Source: Brumimicrobium glaciale (GTDB lineage: Bacteria > Bacteroidota > Bacteroidia > Flavobacteriales_D > Crocinitomicaceae). From it: a stretch of DNA of 64,000 bases. Made by a program: the position numbers and the translations under genes. Shown here piece by piece: positions 1 through 8,744 of this stretch (its first letter is position 1; the number at the start of each line of letters is the position of its first letter). The DNA is taken from the NCBI RefSeq assembly GCF_004152935.1, contig NZ_SETE01000001.1:620001-684000 (forward strand). Direction: 5' to 3'. The notes under the pieces were generated by a model. That model did no database searches and was not told the origin of the DNA. It saw nothing but the letters and a program-made list of their open reading frames with translations.

Positions 1-842
1 ATTCCGTCTAAGAAAAAGTCCTTTTTACCGTGGTACAAAACGTGTCCTAAAGCGTGATAAAATGTAAACCAAAAAGCATTATAATCATTCTTTAAGTCAG
101 TCAGTTGAATAAGTGGAGTTCTGATGTTTTTAATCCATCTTGTTGCTCCATAAATTGGTGTCTTTGAAATGGAAGGCGTATAAACAATAGCTAAACCAAA
201 CGAAGCGGATAAATCTTGTAATTCTTCTAACCAAGTTGCTGAGTGTTTGAAAGCAATATCTTGAATTTTTGAGAAACTACTACGTAATTTTTTTTTATCG
301 AAAGTGTTTATTGTTAATTTCTCTGCTTGTAATTCTCCATAGCGCAACCAAACAGAAATTGCATGTGGTTCAGTTGTGTGTTTAAGTCCAGGTTTAAATG
401 TCAGAGAACTATCATAGTAAATAGCTGACCATTGCAAAGGAGAAGCAACTCTAAAAAGCTTCAGTAAATTACTTGCAAGTTCGGCTTTATTTGCAGTTTT
501 TGGAATTAATCCTAACGACTTCATTTTGGACAAAGGAAAAGAAGAAACCCATTCTTCATATTCTACTAAGTGTTCCATTTTTTCAATTTCCAATAATTCA
601 TCTTGATAAGTGCGTTCCAAATTCAACCAAAAGCTTGCAGGAACATCTAATACATATTCTAATTTAGTTGCTGTTTCTTTTGTGATGGGTGCTTTTCCTT
701 TTATTAACTCATTTAATTTTGGAATAGATCTACCCAATCGCTCAGCTAATTCGGCTTGCGACATTCCAATATAATCAATATGCTCTTGTATGCTTTCACC
801 CGGACAAGAGAGTAAGGATTTCTTTAATTCTAAATCATTCAT
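1..842 (-). CDS. HigA-family antitoxin with C-terminal ImmA/IrrE-like domain (partial, 3' end outside window)
   Basis: The frame is open from the ATG at 842 to the window edge (280 codons visible), so the C-terminus is missing. Residues about 20-50 form an XRE/HigA helix-turn-helix (MSQAELAERLGRS, then LNELIKGKAPI). The last visible part resembles the ImmA/IrrE zinc-peptidase domain that many long HigA proteins carry. The expected HExxH metal site reads H-A-L-G-H here, so the catalytic glutamate is replaced by alanine. By family knowledge it should neutralise the toxin encoded just upstream and repress the operon. It follows the toxin stop by 17 bases, the toxin-first order usual for higBA. 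The substitution suggests that the domain is structural or regulatory rather than proteolytic, which is inference. Confidence 0.85.
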   Translation of the reverse strand, partial: MNDLELKKSLLSCPGESIQEHIDYIGMSQAELAERLGRSIPKLNELIKGKAPITKETATKLEYVLDVPASFWLNLERTYQDELLEIEKMEHLVEYEEWVSSFPLSKMKSLGLIPKTANKAELASNLLKLFRVASPLQWSAIYYDSSLTFKPGLKHTTEPHAISVWLRYGELQAEKLTINTFDKKKLRSSFSKIQDIAFKHSATWLEELQDLSASFGLAIVYTPSISKTPIYGATRWIKNIRTPLIQLTDLKNDYNAFWFTFYHALGHVLYHGKKDFFLDG

Positions 843-859
843 AATTTCTCCTTTTAAAA

Positions 860-1192
860 CTAGTGAGGGTCTTTTACAGATTCAATTTTGATAATTGTTA
901 TCGCTTTTAAATCTATTCCACCATCTTCTAAAGTTGGCAAAGGATTATGGTCTATTTCAAATAAAATTCTCCAGTTTTCTTGAATATCTATTGACCAAGT
1001 TCCTTTATCTTTTCCTATATGTTGATGTAGTCGCAATACAGGATATTTTGAAATTACCTCTAAGTTTTCTGAACTTTCAAGTTGAATTAGACGTTGCTTT
1101 ATTTTCTTCGCCAAATTTCCATAAGTCTTCGCTAAACCTTTATCGGTTGTGAGCGATTTCTCCAGTTTGTTATTTCTGTAGGATAACTTCAT
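860..1192 (-). CDS. HigB/RelE-family toxin of a type II toxin-antitoxin pair
   Basis: This 110-residue basic protein has the RelE/HigB layout: an N-terminal helical part rich in Lys (ending near GNLAKKIKQRLIQL), then a beta sheet containing LRLHQHIGKDKGTWSIDI and WRILFEIDH. HigB-type toxins are ribosome-dependent mRNA interferases. The gene ends 17 bases before the HigA-like gene, so the two are almost certainly co-transcribed. The 110-residue length fits the HigB family. Assignment to HigB rather than another RelE subgroup rests mainly on the HigA-like partner and the gene order. Confidence 0.85.
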   Translation of the reverse strand: MKLSYRNNKLEKSLTTDKGLAKTYGNLAKKIKQRLIQLESSENLEVISKYPVLRLHQHIGKDKGTWSIDIQENWRILFEIDHNPLPTLEDGGIDLKAITIIKIESVKDPH

Positions 1193-1437
1193 TGCGAATA
1201 TACAAAACTATTTACTTAGTTGGTTAATCATTTTTATAATTTTTAAAATTCAGATTTGGATTTTAGGTGAATTTCATAATTAAGGTAGTGATTTTTTAGA
1301 ATAAAATGGATTAATGAGGAAACATTTCTAAAACCTAAAACAATCAATAAACCAAACCATATTTCAACAATTAGTCTCCCAAACCCTCCCAAAAACTTTA
1401 TTTCCCAACAAACCACCACTAATTCCCCTCAAATTTC

Positions 1438-1445
1438 TACTTTTG
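1438..1445 (+). promoter_or_regulatory. Bacteroidota -7 box (TACTTTTG) upstream of yicC
   Basis: TACTTTTG matches the TAnnTTTG consensus and lies 15 bases before the yicC ATG. No clear TTG -33 element is visible at the usual spacing. The rest of 1193-1460 is AT-rich DNA in which I see no gene. Confidence 0.4.
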
Positions 1446-1460
1446 CTGAAAGATTAATCT

Positions 1461-2327
1461 ATGTTACAATCAATGACAGGTTATGGGAAGGCATTCGGGA
1501 CTTTTTTCAATAAGAAAGTTACCGTTGAAATGCGTTCTCTCAATAGCAAAGGGACAGATGTTCATTTGAAAATTCCAGGAACTTATAAAGCTTACGAGTT
1601 GCCGATTCGCAAGATGATTGGTAATGCACTTGAACGCGGAAAAGTGGAGTGTTTGATTACCGAAGAAAGTATCGAAGGAAAAGCAAAAGTGAGTATCAAC
1701 AAAGATTTGGCTGTTGCTTATTACAATGAAATGAAAGCTTTGGCGGATGAAGTAGGAGAGGAACCAAAAGGTTTTTTGACTTCGATTATGCGATTGCCTG
1801 AAGTTTTGCAAGCTCAAGAATCTGAGGTTTCTGATGAAGAATGGAACGAAGTACAAGCTTTGATTGAAGAAGCATTGAAAAACATCACTCAATTTAGAGA
1901 AGAAGAAGGTCAGTCCTTAATTGCTGATTTCACTTCGTCGATCGATGAGATTGATAGATTGTTGCAAGAAGTTCCTAATTATGAGCAAGTACGAATTGAT
2001 ATTATTCGTGAACGCATGCGCAAGGGATTAGAGAAATTAACGGATGGAGTAGATGAAAATCGATTTGAACAAGAATTGATTTATTATATCGAAAAGCTGG
2101 ATGTTTCTGAAGAGAAAACACGTTTACAGCATCATTTAGATTATTTCAAAACAACAATGAATGAATCTGGAGCGATGGGAAAAAAACTAGGATTTATTTC
2201 ACAAGAAATTGGTAGAGAAATCAATACTTTGGGAAGTAAAGCTTATCATGCTGAATTACAGAAAATTGTTGTTGACATGAAGGATTATCTTGAAAAAATA
2301 AAAGAACAAGTACTCAATACGCTTTAG
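1461..2327 (+). CDS. yicC: YicC/YloC-family endoribonuclease
   Basis: The 288-residue protein opens with MLQSMTGYGKA, the family signature, and ends with the conserved C-terminal block (MGKKLGFISQEIGREINTLG) of the YicC C-terminal domain. YicC/YloC proteins are reported as RNA-binding endoribonucleases that influence small-RNA and mRNA turnover. The length matches the family. The gene lies 7 bases before gmk, and yicC-gmk-nadD is a common Bacteroidota order, so these three genes are probably one transcript. The ATG is supported by the upstream TACTTTTG box. Confidence 0.95.
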   Translation: MLQSMTGYGKAFGTFFNKKVTVEMRSLNSKGTDVHLKIPGTYKAYELPIRKMIGNALERGKVECLITEESIEGKAKVSINKDLAVAYYNEMKALADEVGEEPKGFLTSIMRLPEVLQAQESEVSDEEWNEVQALIEEALKNITQFREEEGQSLIADFTSSIDEIDRLLQEVPNYEQVRIDIIRERMRKGLEKLTDGVDENRFEQELIYYIEKLDVSEEKTRLQHHLDYFKTTMNESGAMGKKLGFISQEIGREINTLGSKAYHAELQKIVVDMKDYLEKIKEQVLNTL

Positions 2328-2334
2328 AATAGGA

Positions 2335-2919
2335 ATGGAAAACGATCAAAAACAAACCGGAAAATGCATTATTTTTTCAGCACCATCTGGGGCTGGGAAA
2401 ACAACAATAGTTCGCGCTTTACTCGAACGAATGGACGAACTCGCTTTTTCTATTTCGGCATGTTCTAGAGAACCTCGTGTTAATGAATTGCACAAAGAGG
2501 ATTATTACTTTCTTGGTGTTGATGGATTTAAAGAAGAAATTGCTGACGATTCTTTTATTGAATGGGAAGAAGTTTACGCAGATCATTTTTACGGAACATT
2601 AAAACATGAGGTCGATCGACTTTGGTCGGAGAACAAAGTAGTGGTTTTCGATGTTGATGTATACGGAGGAATTAATTTGAAGAAATATTTTGGCGATTCA
2701 GCTTTGAGTTTTTTCATACAGCCTCCATCAGTTGAAGTGCTTGAGGAAAGATTACGCAAGCGCCAAACAGAGACAGAAGATAAGATCAAAACCAGAATGG
2801 AAAAAGCTGGTGAAGAGTTATCTAAAAGTGTACACTTCGATAAAGTGGTAGTCAATACAGATTTAGAATTGACCATCGAAGAAGTGGAAGAAATGATAAA
2901 AGAATATATTAAGGAATGA
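2335..2919 (+). CDS. gmk: Guanylate kinase
   Basis: This enzyme phosphorylates GMP to GDP with ATP in purine nucleotide metabolism in the cytoplasm. The 194-residue protein has the P-loop SAPSGAGKT at residues 15-23, the GMP-binding segment with SREPR and the tyrosine-rich DYYFL that follows, and the VVFDVDVYGG strand of the core. Length and motif order match bacterial Gmk. It overlaps the nadD start by four bases (ATGA), indicating translational coupling, and follows yicC after 7 bases. Confidence 0.97.
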   Translation: MENDQKQTGKCIIFSAPSGAGKTTIVRALLERMDELAFSISACSREPRVNELHKEDYYFLGVDGFKEEIADDSFIEWEEVYADHFYGTLKHEVDRLWSENKVVVFDVDVYGGINLKKYFGDSALSFFIQPPSVEVLEERLRKRQTETEDKIKTRMEKAGEELSKSVHFDKVVVNTDLELTIEEVEEMIKEYIKE

Positions 2920-3530
2920 AAGTAGGATTGTACTTCGGAACGTTTAACCCTATCCACATTGGACATTTAATTATTTCCAATTACATGGCGGACTATACTG
3001 ATTTAGATGAGGTTTGGTTGGTGGTTTCGCCACAAAATCCGCTAAAAAAGAAGAAATCGCTGTTGGAAGATTATCACCGTTTGGCGATAGTAAGAGTTGC
3101 GATAGAAGACAATAATAATCTACGTGAAAGTGACATTGAATTTAAAATGCCACGTCCATCCTACACATCAGACACTCTAGCTTACCTCAAAGACAAGCAC
3201 CCAAATAATGAGTTTCACTTAATTATGGGAGAAGATAATTTGAGAACGCTTCACAAGTGGAAGAACTTCGAAAATATCTTAGAAAACCATAAAATATTCG
3301 TTTATCCAAGGGTTTTAACGATTCAAGAAGAACAAGAAGTTGAACAAATTGGATTTTTACCGGCAAACGAATTACAGAATCACAAAAATATCATTATGTG
3401 CGATGATGCACCAGTAATGAAAGTGAGCTCAAGCTTTATTCGCCAAGCGATCAAAGACAAAAAAGATGTGCGTTACTTGTTGACAGAGCCGGTTCAGAAA
3501 TACATTGAAGAGATGAACTTTTATAAATAA
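2916..3530 (+). CDS. nadD: Nicotinate-nucleotide adenylyltransferase
   Basis: NadD transfers AMP from ATP to nicotinate mononucleotide in NAD biosynthesis. The N-terminus carries the nucleotidyltransferase signature GTFNPIHIGHL (residues 8-18), and the C-terminal half contains the second signature VSSSFIRQAI. At 204 residues it has the normal family length. The start overlaps the end of gmk by four bases, making it the last gene of the yicC-gmk-nadD unit. No terminator hairpin is obvious immediately downstream. Confidence 0.96.
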   Translation: MKVGLYFGTFNPIHIGHLIISNYMADYTDLDEVWLVVSPQNPLKKKKSLLEDYHRLAIVRVAIEDNNNLRESDIEFKMPRPSYTSDTLAYLKDKHPNNEFHLIMGEDNLRTLHKWKNFENILENHKIFVYPRVLTIQEEQEVEQIGFLPANELQNHKNIIMCDDAPVMKVSSSFIRQAIKDKKDVRYLLTEPVQKYIEEMNFYK

Positions 3531-3790
3531 TTTTTGATTGAAAACGTCAAATACTGCGTTATGCTTGTTTATAATTACAGTCATTTATAAAAATAAACTT
3601 CTGAATTAGAACCTTCACAAGCCTTGTCTTTGACGTCTTCATTTCAAAAATGGGTTTTGGCATTTTATTTAATGAAAAGTGAAAAATGAAGAATGAAAAA
3701 TTCGTGGGGCGTGAATTATGGTTTGAATGAATTCGATGGTTTTTTTGATTTGTTACAGCGTTTTTCGTGGCGTTTTGATACGTTTCAATT

Positions 3791-3854
3791 GTTGTGTTTT
3801 TTCATAATGTAGAGCCACACGGCCGTGTGGCTCTACATTATGAAAAAACACAAC
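3791..3854. repeat. Perfect 64-bp palindrome without a loop
   Basis: Every base from 3791 to 3822 is complementary to its partner in 3823-3854. The centre reads CCACACGGCCGTGTGG, flanked by TGTAGAG/CTCTACA and the outer arms GTTGTGTTTTTTCAT/ATGAAAAAACACAAC. Pairing stops exactly at both ends. It lies in the 413-base gap between convergent nadD and the TraB-domain gene, which is otherwise AT-rich and shows no gene. As a transcript it would form a very stable hairpin and could end transcription from either side. The precision also suggests a mobile palindromic repeat. Confidence 0.95.
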
Positions 3855-3943
3855 CACAAAAAATCCTTGAAAATCCGCGTTGCATGCATTTGCGTCATCC
3901 GCGTGCCATTACAGCGCAAATATGACGCCTAAGTACCCATCCA

Positions 3944-6900
3944 TCACTCCAAAATCTTCTTCACCAACTCCTCCTCAATTTTCTTAGGCTGATACTCTTC
4001 GCTTCCATAAACGAAAAACGTATTATTTCCAAACGCTCCATACGAAGGCAAAATTCTATTTTCTGGGAGCGCTCTTGCCATGAAATATACTTTGTCGTTT
4101 TCGATTACTTTAAAGAGTGCAAATTCAATTTGTTTATTATCAATTCGAATAATTCTATTCTCGATAAATTTCAATGATTTATTTTTATCGAAATACGCAT
4201 CTTTATAGTGATCAAAAGCAATATAGCCAATCATTTGCTCAAAGGATAGTAAGCCATAAATTGGAGTTTCTGAAACTGCCATTACCTTAGCGTAAGAAAT
4301 AGCTACTGCAGCATCCTTTTTGACAAGTCGCTTCACTTTACCTGATGTTTTTTCTCCGATAATTGTTTTCCATGCGGCTATACTTCCAACTTTGTGATCA
4401 TTTGAATTTTTATTCCATTCAGTTAACATTTTCGAAAACTGCTCTTTCGGAATTCCGTATTCATACATTATTTCAAAATAGCGAAATGCTGCCCAAGGTG
4501 GTTGAGTGTCTTTGGTTATTGCTTTTATAAATTTTTCGCTCGTAAAATAAGCTTGGAAAAATGGCTTCTCTAAAAGTGTAGGAATTGTAAAACTGATATT
4601 CCATGATAAACTATCTTCAAGTAATTCGGCAAATACAGGCCAAACTTCCTCCAAGAATTTATCTTTAGGATCAGTAATCGCTAAGACTTTATAAAAATCT
4701 ATTGCATTAATTTTATTCGTTTTGGCTTCATTTACAACTGTCATGTAATCAGCGGCTCTTCTCATTTTTTGCAGATTGTACAAGGCTGAAACTGTCACAA
4801 ATTGATTTTTACTTGTCGTTCTTTCTCTCCAATATTCTAATAATTTTTTGTCTGAATTCTCCCAATCTTTTGCATATACAACTGAAGAAAGGAGTATTCC
4901 ATCTTCATCAAAACTATTCCAAAACTGAGCAGGCCACTCTAACATTTGTGTTAACATACTGTCTCCAACATGTCCTTCTATGATCAATTCCTCAACTGCC
5001 ATTCCGCCATTGATCATGATTTCATTTTTCAATTTAGGAACATTGATTTCATGCATTGAAATAGCGTCATTCACCATGAATTTTAAACTGTCCAGAAAGG
5101 ATAAATTTTTGTATTGTTCTTCAGCTTTTTGAGGATATGTCAAGTTCGCTATCACAATGTTTTTCCCAACTAGCGTAGCTTTTCCTTTAAATTTATTCTC
5201 TGAATCTGGATAATAAATACTGAATTCCATGAAAGGGTTTTGAGCGTCTAGATAAAAAGAGGTGTCAATTTCATAATTCAAATCTTCACTTGGCCAAACG
5301 ATTTGATCAGTTAATAAGTCTTTTACTTTCTTTTGAGAAAATGCCCAAGAATGAAATTTTTTCACCAAAACGTGATAAGCAATGCTTGTCTTAGCATCTG
5401 TAAAAGTATAGTTTTTAGTTTCTCTAAATTGCTTGCCGTCTAAATCTAAAACTTCCATTTTAAACCCATCTTTGGTCATCAATGTTTCAAAATCTTCATT
5501 TTTTACTTCTACTTCTTCATTTATTTCTGGAAAAGAATAAAGCGTATCAAAACTATTTAAAAACTCATCTTTTCGGATTTTGTCGTTTCCTATATATTCT
5601 ATAAACTGAATGACATTTCCCGTTTGTCTAATTTTTCCATAAACGGTGTAACCATTGACTTGAGCAGTGTAAGATTTCAAGAGGTATTCACCTTTTACGT
5701 GACGCTCATTTTCTATTTTAACACTGTCTGAGTGGTAACGGGTAAGAATGTAATCTCCAAATTCCTCATGGGTATGACTGATTGTGTTATCCGTCATAAT
5801 ACTTTCGTAAGCATACAAAATCTCTCCATTCAAAGGATTAATCCATTTCGTATCCCAAACATTATCAAAATCTAAAGTCCTTGTTTCTGAGAAATAATTC
5901 TTCGGAAATTTCAATTGCATTGTTTGAGATTCGCTGATTACTTTTTCGGAAAAGCTTTCATCCGTTGGGTCACCTGAAAACTTAAAGCCATTAAAGAAAT
6001 TCAAGTGACGATTGGAATTCATAAATCGATAACCTCCTTTAGCAGAAAGTGTGTACAAAACATTCTTCTTTTTGAAAACACGCACCCATTCTTTCGTTCC
6101 ATCATTTAAAGTTACCAACCCTTGATATGCCTTCGAATTATCTTCTAGAATAAGTGAGTCAAAGCGACTAATAGAAAGTTCAGGATCTAAGAAATAGTTT
6201 CTAACATTTTTAGTTAAATTGACTTCTACGCCATAATTATAAATAGAAAGTGAATAAATATTTCCTTGTCCCAATTCTTGATATTGGATCAATCGATCAG
6301 CATTTCCTAATTCTTTGACAGCTGGCTTTCCTCCAAATTTTAAAGAAGCTCCATAACGTTGATCCAGATAATTGTATTGATTACACTGCTGTAAATCAAT
6401 TTCTGCTTGTGATTTCTTCTTAGTGAATTCAGATTTAACGACTTTAACAGTATATCCTTTTTGTCTTAATAGAGGAACAATTCCACGCGATCCTAATAAA
6501 TGCGATGCGCCAACAGCAATGAATGAAGATTTGTATTGGTGTATTAATGTATCAATCCCATTTGTCATTTTTATATTTCGATCAACAATTAAATCCTTGT
6601 ATAAATCGATAAACTCTAAAGTTGAATTTCGGGTGTACTTATGTAAATCTCTAGCGTTTCCCTCCAAATACTTCTGTTTAAGTTCACTTCTAGAAATTAG
6701 TCGGATATTTTTTGGAGCGTTGGGATCAAGAAGATTGTTCAGTCCTATTTTTAGCTGATCTTCAATTGTTTCCAAAGGATGGAAAGCTTTGCTGCAGTTA
6801 TCCGCAACTTGCTTGAAATACATATCAATAAACTGCGGCCTTCCTTCATCAGAACCGTAAGCTGTATAAGTTACTTTATCAGCTCCTCTGGCAGGAACGA

Positions 6901-7210
6901 TCCATTCCAAGAGGTAAGATTTACTGTAACCAACATCAGGAGAAATGGTCGATTCATCCAACATAAATTCAGTAATGTCAGTTTCTAAAACCACAGCTTC
7001 AGCTTCATGTAAAGCGGAATATAAAGCATCTGGAAATTCAAAAACATCATTGTCATTGCTGTGATAGGTGCCAAATAAAAAGGCTTTCCCTTGCATATCT
7101 GCACGAGAAATTTCCCAAAGTAATTGGTAATTTGATCGGTCAATCACTTTATTCTGTCCAACAGAATGAAAAGATAATATTGCGATAAATAAGGATAAGC
7201 AATGGCGCAT
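3944..7210 (-). CDS. Large exported protein with N-terminal TraB/GumN (TIKI-like) domain
   Basis: The 1088-residue protein starts with a hydrophobic signal peptide (about residues 1-18). Residues about 28-255 match the TraB/GumN fold: LLWEISRADMQGKAFLFGTYH, with GTYH at 47-50, a conserved acidic strand VVLETDI near 76, and a second GxxH (GASH) at 234-237 followed by LLGSRGIVPLLRQKGYTV. In the related TIKI proteins the paired GxxH motifs and a Glu bind the catalytic metal. The remaining roughly 800 residues look like a mixed beta and helical region that I do not recognise. Family members with only the first domain are about 280-300 residues long. The gene is 18 bases downstream of hutI on the same strand. 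Substrate unknown. Confidence 0.8.
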   Translation of the reverse strand: MRHCLSLFIAILSFHSVGQNKVIDRSNYQLLWEISRADMQGKAFLFGTYHSNDNDVFEFPDALYSALHEAEAVVLETDITEFMLDESTISPDVGYSKSYLLEWIVPARGADKVTYTAYGSDEGRPQFIDMYFKQVADNCSKAFHPLETIEDQLKIGLNNLLDPNAPKNIRLISRSELKQKYLEGNARDLHKYTRNSTLEFIDLYKDLIVDRNIKMTNGIDTLIHQYKSSFIAVGASHLLGSRGIVPLLRQKGYTVKVVKSEFTKKKSQAEIDLQQCNQYNYLDQRYGASLKFGGKPAVKELGNADRLIQYQELGQGNIYSLSIYNYGVEVNLTKNVRNYFLDPELSISRFDSLILEDNSKAYQGLVTLNDGTKEWVRVFKKKNVLYTLSAKGGYRFMNSNRHLNFFNGFKFSGDPTDESFSEKVISESQTMQLKFPKNYFSETRTLDFDNVWDTKWINPLNGEILYAYESIMTDNTISHTHEEFGDYILTRYHSDSVKIENERHVKGEYLLKSYTAQVNGYTVYGKIRQTGNVIQFIEYIGNDKIRKDEFLNSFDTLYSFPEINEEVEVKNEDFETLMTKDGFKMEVLDLDGKQFRETKNYTFTDAKTSIAYHVLVKKFHSWAFSQKKVKDLLTDQIVWPSEDLNYEIDTSFYLDAQNPFMEFSIYYPDSENKFKGKATLVGKNIVIANLTYPQKAEEQYKNLSFLDSLKFMVNDAISMHEINVPKLKNEIMINGGMAVEELIIEGHVGDSMLTQMLEWPAQFWNSFDEDGILLSSVVYAKDWENSDKKLLEYWRERTTSKNQFVTVSALYNLQKMRRAADYMTVVNEAKTNKINAIDFYKVLAITDPKDKFLEEVWPVFAELLEDSLSWNISFTIPTLLEKPFFQAYFTSEKFIKAITKDTQPPWAAFRYFEIMYEYGIPKEQFSKMLTEWNKNSNDHKVGSIAAWKTIIGEKTSGKVKRLVKKDAAVAISYAKVMAVSETPIYGLLSFEQMIGYIAFDHYKDAYFDKNKSLKFIENRIIRIDNKQIEFALFKVIENDKVYFMARALPENRILPSYGAFGNNTFFVYGSEEYQPKKIEEELVKKILE

Positions 7211-7228
7211 AAATTTATGAGGTGTCTT

Positions 7229-8503
7229 TTAGTTTTCGTGTTCTTTTAAATTACTATGAAACACTTTTCCATTTAAAATAACAGTTTCTATATTGTTTTC
7301 TCCAAAAGAATAAGGAATTCTTGCCAATGATGAAATTTGATGTGTAATCATAATATTTGCTTTCTTTCCAACAGTAATCGAGCCATGCGTTTCAGAAATC
7401 CCCATCGCATAAGCCGTGTTTAATGTTGTAGCATTTAACGTTTCAATCGGCGTCATGTTCATTTTTGCACATGCAATTGATGTTAACAGTTGCATATTTC
7501 CACTTGGCGATGACCCAGGATTAAAGTCAGAAGCCAATGCTAATGGTAAGTCTGCGCATAAAACTTGCCTTGCTTTTCCATAAGGAATTGACAAAAAGAA
7601 AGAACAGCCAGGTAAGAATGTTGGCATGGTGTGACTCCCTTTCAAAGATTTGATGTCTGCTTCATTTAATTCTTCTAAATGGTCAACAGAAAGAGCTCCG
7701 TGATCCACAGCAGCTTTTATCCCTCCCATAATAGAGAATTGATTTACGTGAACTTTAGGAATCAGATTGTATTTCGCTCCTTCTTTTAGCAAACGCGTCA
7801 TTTGTTCAACCGTGAAATAATTTCTTTCACAGAAACAATCAATATAATCTGCTAAGCCTTCTTCTGCGATTTTTGGTAACATTTCATTGATCATCAAATC
7901 CATGTAGCCATTGTGATTTTCTTTATATTCATTTGGAAAAGCATGCGCTCCTAAGAAAGTAGCTTTTATTGCCATTGGCGAAGCAGCTTTTAATCTTTTA
8001 ATAACACGCAACATCTTTAATTCTCCTTCAACAGATAATCCATATCCAGATTTTATTTCGATAGCTCCAGTACCGTATTCAGCCAAACCATGAATTCTTT
8101 CCAATGCCTCTTTAAACAAAGTATCTTCATCCATTTCTTGAAGTCGGCCAGCAGAATTTAGTATTCCACCACCTTTTAAAGCGATTTCTTCATAAGACAA
8201 TCCTTTTATACGGTCTTCAAATTCTTCTTCTCGTGTTGCTGCAAAAACAGCATGTGTATGTGAATCACAAAATGTAGGTAGCACAAATTTCCCTTCAGCA
8301 TCAACTACTTCAAGATCTCTCCAATCGTTGATTCCTCCCCAGTCTTCCATCTTTCCATAAGCAATAATTTGATCGTCCTCAATTGCTAAAAAAGCGTTTT
8401 CAATAATGTCTCCATTATCCATCTGCTCTCCTTTTTTATATTTCGGTATGTTTTCTCCTGCTTGAAATAATCCTTTGATATTCTTAATCAATATTTTTGC
8501 CAT
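7229..8503 (-). CDS. hutI: Imidazolonepropionase
   Basis: HutI opens the imidazolone ring in histidine degradation, giving N-formimino-L-glutamate. The 424-residue protein is an amidohydrolase-fold enzyme with the metal motif CDSHTHAVFAATREEEF (His at about 82 and 84), the downstream KVHVNQFSIMGG and VDHLEE segments, and LALASDFNPGSS with the metal-binding Asp. Length and motifs match HutI closely. No hutH, hutU or hutG is within the window, so the pathway is either dispersed or completed elsewhere. A good promoter lies 30-59 bases upstream. Confidence 0.95.
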   Translation of the reverse strand: MAKILIKNIKGLFQAGENIPKYKKGEQMDNGDIIENAFLAIEDDQIIAYGKMEDWGGINDWRDLEVVDAEGKFVLPTFCDSHTHAVFAATREEEFEDRIKGLSYEEIALKGGGILNSAGRLQEMDEDTLFKEALERIHGLAEYGTGAIEIKSGYGLSVEGELKMLRVIKRLKAASPMAIKATFLGAHAFPNEYKENHNGYMDLMINEMLPKIAEEGLADYIDCFCERNYFTVEQMTRLLKEGAKYNLIPKVHVNQFSIMGGIKAAVDHGALSVDHLEELNEADIKSLKGSHTMPTFLPGCSFFLSIPYGKARQVLCADLPLALASDFNPGSSPSGNMQLLTSIACAKMNMTPIETLNATTLNTAYAMGISETHGSITVGKKANIMITHQISSLARIPYSFGENNIETVILNGKVFHSNLKEHEN

Positions 8504-8532
8504 AACACTAAATTCTATCTTTTAATATAGCT

Positions 8533-8562
8533 CAAATTTAACCGAAAGAGTTCTTTTTCCAA
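8533..8562 (-). promoter_or_regulatory. Promoter of hutI (TTG-N19-TAAATTTG)
   Basis: Read on the minus strand, TTG at 8562-8560 is followed after 19 bases by TAAATTTG at 8540-8533, matching the Bacteroidota housekeeping consensus. It would give a leader of roughly 20-25 bases before the hutI ATG. Confidence 0.65.
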
Positions 8563-8714
8563 ATCTTTAAGCATTGATTAGCAGTATAAATTTAAGATTC
8601 TACAAAAGTCAGTCACAATTTGATGAATAAAGTCACCTTTTTCAGTATAAATTAAGGAATTCAATAAAAGCGTAATTCTATTTTAATGAATGATGCATAG
8701 ACAATTTATTTATG

Positions 8715-8722
8715 TAACTTTG
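8715..8722 (+). promoter_or_regulatory. -7 box (TAACTTTG) upstream of prs
   Basis: TAACTTTG fits TAnnTTTG and lies 22 bases before the prs ATG. A matching -33 TTG is not evident, so this is half a promoter by sequence. Confidence 0.45.
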
Positions 8723-8744
8723 TCCCCTTGAAAACTATCAAGTG

